Below, in pieces: positions 59,491 to 64,000 of a stretch of 64,000 bases of DNA (within the stretch, counting starts at the first letter, position 1; each line of letters starts with the position of its first letter). The position numbers and the translations under genes are program-made. The DNA lies in contig CM055095.1 in assembly GCA_029204225.1 (NCBI GenBank), positions 27,454,958-27,518,957 of the forward strand, read 5' to 3'. Below the pieces are notes generated by a model that worked only from the letters and a program-made list of their open reading frames with translations, was not told where the DNA came from and made no database searches. The DNA comes from Diphasiastrum complanatum. Taxonomy: Eukaryota; Streptophyta; Lycopodiopsida; Lycopodiales; Lycopodiaceae.

Positions 59491-61273
59491 TATGGATGTA
59501 ATGAAAATCATTGAATTTAGAATTCCAAAAAGGGACTGTATATACTTTCTTTTTTTCTTTCTTGCCAATGTGATTATAGACACACTTATAAATACTTTCC
59601 ATTGAGACCAAGTGACCAAAATCCTAGCACAACAGTGAATATAATATGAAGGTGAGATTTTATGACAACCCATAGAAAGCAGCTTCAACAAGCTTGTGAC
59701 TCATAATGTGGAAGTGCTAGCCATTATCCAAGCTCAAAGAAAAAGGAAGTAGAGTTGCCATCTCATTATCTTTCATATGATCCAACCAAACCAGATTTTA
59801 AAAATTAACCATCATGCACAAAGGAGATGCTTGGGATCAAAAGGATGGTAACGGATATTAACTTGTTGCATAATATTTGAAAGAACATGATATTGAAAAC
59901 ATAAAGCATTAGATCTAGCATCTACAAGTAGTTGAGGAAGTGCTGCAACTATAAACAAAGCACCCACACCTCCTATACCTTCAACTTCATTAGTAGATAT
60001 TGCTACAAAAATCACTTTCAATTAATGATCAAATATGAATACAAGGCTACATCATGAGGAACCTGTGATATGAATGATTCCAATTTTTTTGAAATGAAAT
60101 TGTTTACCAACATTCTATCAAGCATATTGGATATCTCCTTTGGATAACTCCTATGTCTTGCACCTCAAGCTAAGGGGGTGTTGGCTTAATGAAAATGTTG
60201 AAACAACGGGCCTTGGAAATCTATCTATTGCACTCAATATGAAGACGCCAACAATGTCTTTAACATTGGAGCATCTTGGGAAAGTGAACAACATAACATC
60301 ACTCTTCCAATAAAACATAAATTATATGAGGAGAAGGCCACAAGGATAAATGGAAGATTGGGAGTGAATCTCATCTCCACAAAGATGTATGAGAAATGGG
60401 ACCCACAAAGTCTCAAAGTTGCCACATTTTCCATCAAGCTAGATGACAAAAAATCTTGTATGTGCCAGGAAGGGAATAGTGCAAGGGTGCACTTTTTCAT
60501 CACATTCATGGTGATGAATCTTATAAACTCACCTATTGGTTATTAGATATTATTGGGCTGACTTTATCATGAGTTGTGCAAAAAATGCTGAGATAAATAG
60601 GCTACTTGTACGTAAAACTACTATAATTAAATTCTACAGCTCCATATTAACACTTTATTGATTAAAAACAATTGGAATGTAAAAAAAATAGAAACAATAT
60701 TCTAGTTGAAAAAAAATAGAGAGCCAAAGGCACAATTCTTGATGGGTTGTTTCTCTCACCAAGAAGAAAAATGAGGAAACCTAATAAATTGCTTAATAAA
60801 AAAGAACTGCAAAAATGTTGTTTTAACAAAATAATGATGAAATACTTCTCTCTCAATGCATGCCTATATTAGAAACTTATGATGATATCGTATTTCAATT
60901 CTTTCAAGCTATAAATTATTTTACTAAAAATTGAAAGAACGATGATACGTAATTGATGTTAGGCTTAGATTAGACATTTAAAATTGCAACAAGAATCACT
61001 ATCAGAAAGCTAAATGTGAACAAACTATAAGCATGAACTGATAAAAAAAACTTGTAGAAAAATGAGCTTAAATGTGATGTTTTGACACTAAGTTAGGTCA
61101 TTAACATTGTATTCTGGCGCAGGTACAAATTTTAGGATCATAACATGGTTTTCATTGTTTTGGGATCTCAAGATCTTGACCCCTAGTTAGGGTGGATCAA
61201 GTGGATATTTAGGTTAGATGTTAGGGTTAGGATTTGATGAATGCATAGAAACCCTAATATGCTCGGAACCGAG
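59491..61273. other. Unassigned DNA right of the LARD element
   Basis: There is no recognisable family. A plus-strand frame at 60358-60546 (MYEKWDPQSLKVATFSIKLD) and loosely coding-like sequence upstream could be an old gene fragment, but the stops are too frequent to call one. Poly-A runs occur near 60680-60720. Confidence 0.35.
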
Positions 61274-61301
61274 CTCTCTCTCTCTCTCTATATATATATA
61301 T
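61274..61301. repeat. (CT)7-8(TA)6-7 microsatellite
   Basis: CT repeats from 61274 to 61288 pass directly into TA repeats (61289-61301). Confidence 0.9.
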
Positions 61302-62488
<1,187 letters not shown>

Positions 62489-62528
62489 CACTCTCCTCCA
62501 TGCCTGCCTATGTACCCGAAACCATACA

Positions 62529-62552
62529 TGCAGCGAATCGCGATTCGCTGCA
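62529..62552. repeat. Perfect 24-bp palindrome in a GAATCG-rich segment
   Basis: Twelve bases, tgcagcgaatcg, are followed by their exact reverse complement, with no spacer. Downstream (to about 62800) are further GAATCG/CGATTC words, like those at 780-1450. Confidence 0.92.
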
Positions 62553-64000
62553 AAGAATCGTTTTCAAGAATCGTTAAAAAAAATAATAATATTTGTGCAT
62601 TTCGGGTCTGGGAGGGAGAGGGAGAATCAGAGAGCCAGGGAGTTAATACACCTAAACTGGACCATCCTGCACCCGAAACAGTCGGCAAACTACACAGTCA
62701 TAATGCTCTCAATAAGCTTTCATCTGATACCCATATTGCCTAAAAAAAATTGATTCTGCACGATTCTATGAAAAACCCGAAACGCGATTCAGAATCTTGA
62801 TGCATCTTTGCCCCAAACTGTGATTAGCTAAAACATGTACAAACTCTGATGTGTGTGTAATATTTTTTCGTTGCTGAAACACCTCTAAATATCAGCACTC
62901 CCAAAACTGAATGTCTTTCCTTCTTTTATCTTGTATCTGAACGTCTTCTTTATTCAATCCACAAGTGAAACATCACGATTAGTTTTACTTTCTTTAGGAG
63001 CTCCTAAGCACACGATGTTGAAAATTGCTGCTTAAGGATCACAATTATAAAGCTTGATGTGAGACACGATATCTTTGTCAGAGGGTGAGAGTTACGTGCG
63101 TAGGCGAAAGATAAGAGTTTTGAGTGCACAACATACAACAACTGGCCCATCGAGGACGTCTTCGATTGCAAAAGACAACGTCAAAGGACGGTAGGACCAC
63201 AGCTGCAAGATTAAACTTATAGCCAATTGCCATTTACTCCGCAGTTCTTGAGCCCAAAGTTGGGGAAGCTTTCGAGAGGCCGCGCTAGCTTATGACGACA
63301 ACGAGATCCTTGCCAAATGTTGAGAGTCGCATTCGTGACAGTTCTGCTGATCTTATCCGCTTTGCGAAACCCATAAGATAGCTTTCTCGTGTATCCATCA
63401 CCCTTTTCAAAGACCTCCAACGACTCAAGCTACAGTTATGGCAGTTACCTGAGTAGGAGCTGAGAAGCGGGCAAGAATAGGATTCTCAAGTGTCCACAGC
63501 AACGATTAGGCAGCTGTGCAGCCAGGAATGATTCTCAGTGCGTGCACTCAAGAATCGATGGGTGAGCATTCAAAATCGATGAATGGGCATGAGTGGGCGG
63601 GCATTGAGCCAATTAAGTGATTCGATTGCTAATGCGCTTGGTGACTGGTCTAATTAATGTATTTGACATGGCCCAGCAGTCACTGTTAGGGGGGCCTACT
63701 ACATGAGATATCAGCTAGCAAATGACAAAGGCGCTATAGCGACGCTGTGCTGTGCTGCTGGGAGGAAAAGACGCTCTTCCCAGATTGATGGTGAGGGTGC
63801 CTAAAATGAGCTTGTACGCAACCGTGGCAGCTGACTTCCATGGCTATGCAGTCGTGAGTGCCCGCCATCATCCCACGGTGACTGCTACAGTGCATCTGCT
63901 AGCAATTTTTAAGGCACCAACCAACCTTCCTATGCCTAGGTCCTCGAATGGTGAATGTTACGGCAAGGCAACCCAGGCTGCCCTCCATCCATCATGCAAC
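62553..64000. other. Unassigned DNA at the right end
   Basis: CGATTC/GAATC words continue to about 62800 and recur at 63525-63585. From about 63000 the base composition is less AT-rich. A 67-codon minus-strand frame (63420-63217) has no recognisable motif. A gene could begin beyond the window, but I see no supported exon. Confidence 0.35.

Overview
The window is nuclear DNA from a flowering plant. It has intron-bearing genes with GT-AG splice sites, an R2R3-MYB gene, Ty1/copia, Ty3/gypsy and hAT remnants, small non-coding LTR elements, and long GA/CT microsatellites. The base composition is AT-rich and the transposons are nested. I cannot name the species.

Only two conserved host genes are clear. 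At 2477-7052 (+) lie the last four exons of a GRAM/WBP2-like protein gene; its first exon is not visible. At 36874-38427 (-) is a complete three-exon R2R3-MYB gene encoding 443 residues, with an N-terminal Cys-rich-flanked MYB domain and an [14 protein letters not shown]-terminus like the MYB52/54/105/117 group.

The rest is mostly transposon layers. 8.1-13.4 kb: a hAT transposase tail (-), then a decayed copia element (8741-12965, +) that lost protease and integrase. 16.1-23.1 kb: a nest, in which an internally deleted copia element (16411-19584, TSD ggatt) sits in the leader of an older element, whose protease is in turn interrupted by a minus-strand copia fragment (from 20442). A copia gag relic fused to a gypsy integrase tail follows. 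23300-29541: an intact minus-strand copia element with 655-bp LTRs that look identical, TSD aattt and a 1317-codon open gag-pol; it is probably very young and may be autonomous. 35326-36490: a 1.17-kb TRIM-type element (TSD attta). 46981-47670: a solo LTR (TSD acttg). 50.7-52.9 kb: a copia relic split by a second solo LTR (51683-52390). 54388-59485: a 5.1-kb non-coding LARD-type element (TSD gctgc) carrying a tandem, apparently dimeric repeat array.

The least explained part is 41.2-46.7 kb. It is flanked by 71-bp direct repeats (69/71 identical), and it holds a dense CACGTG/CACATG cluster upstream of a TATA box, an acidic 242-codon open frame (43569-44297, +), and a convergent, broken, intron-containing gene (-) with a CxxC motif. 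A second unexplained decayed coding region lies at 33.4-35.1 kb. All reading was by eye; no homology search was possible.
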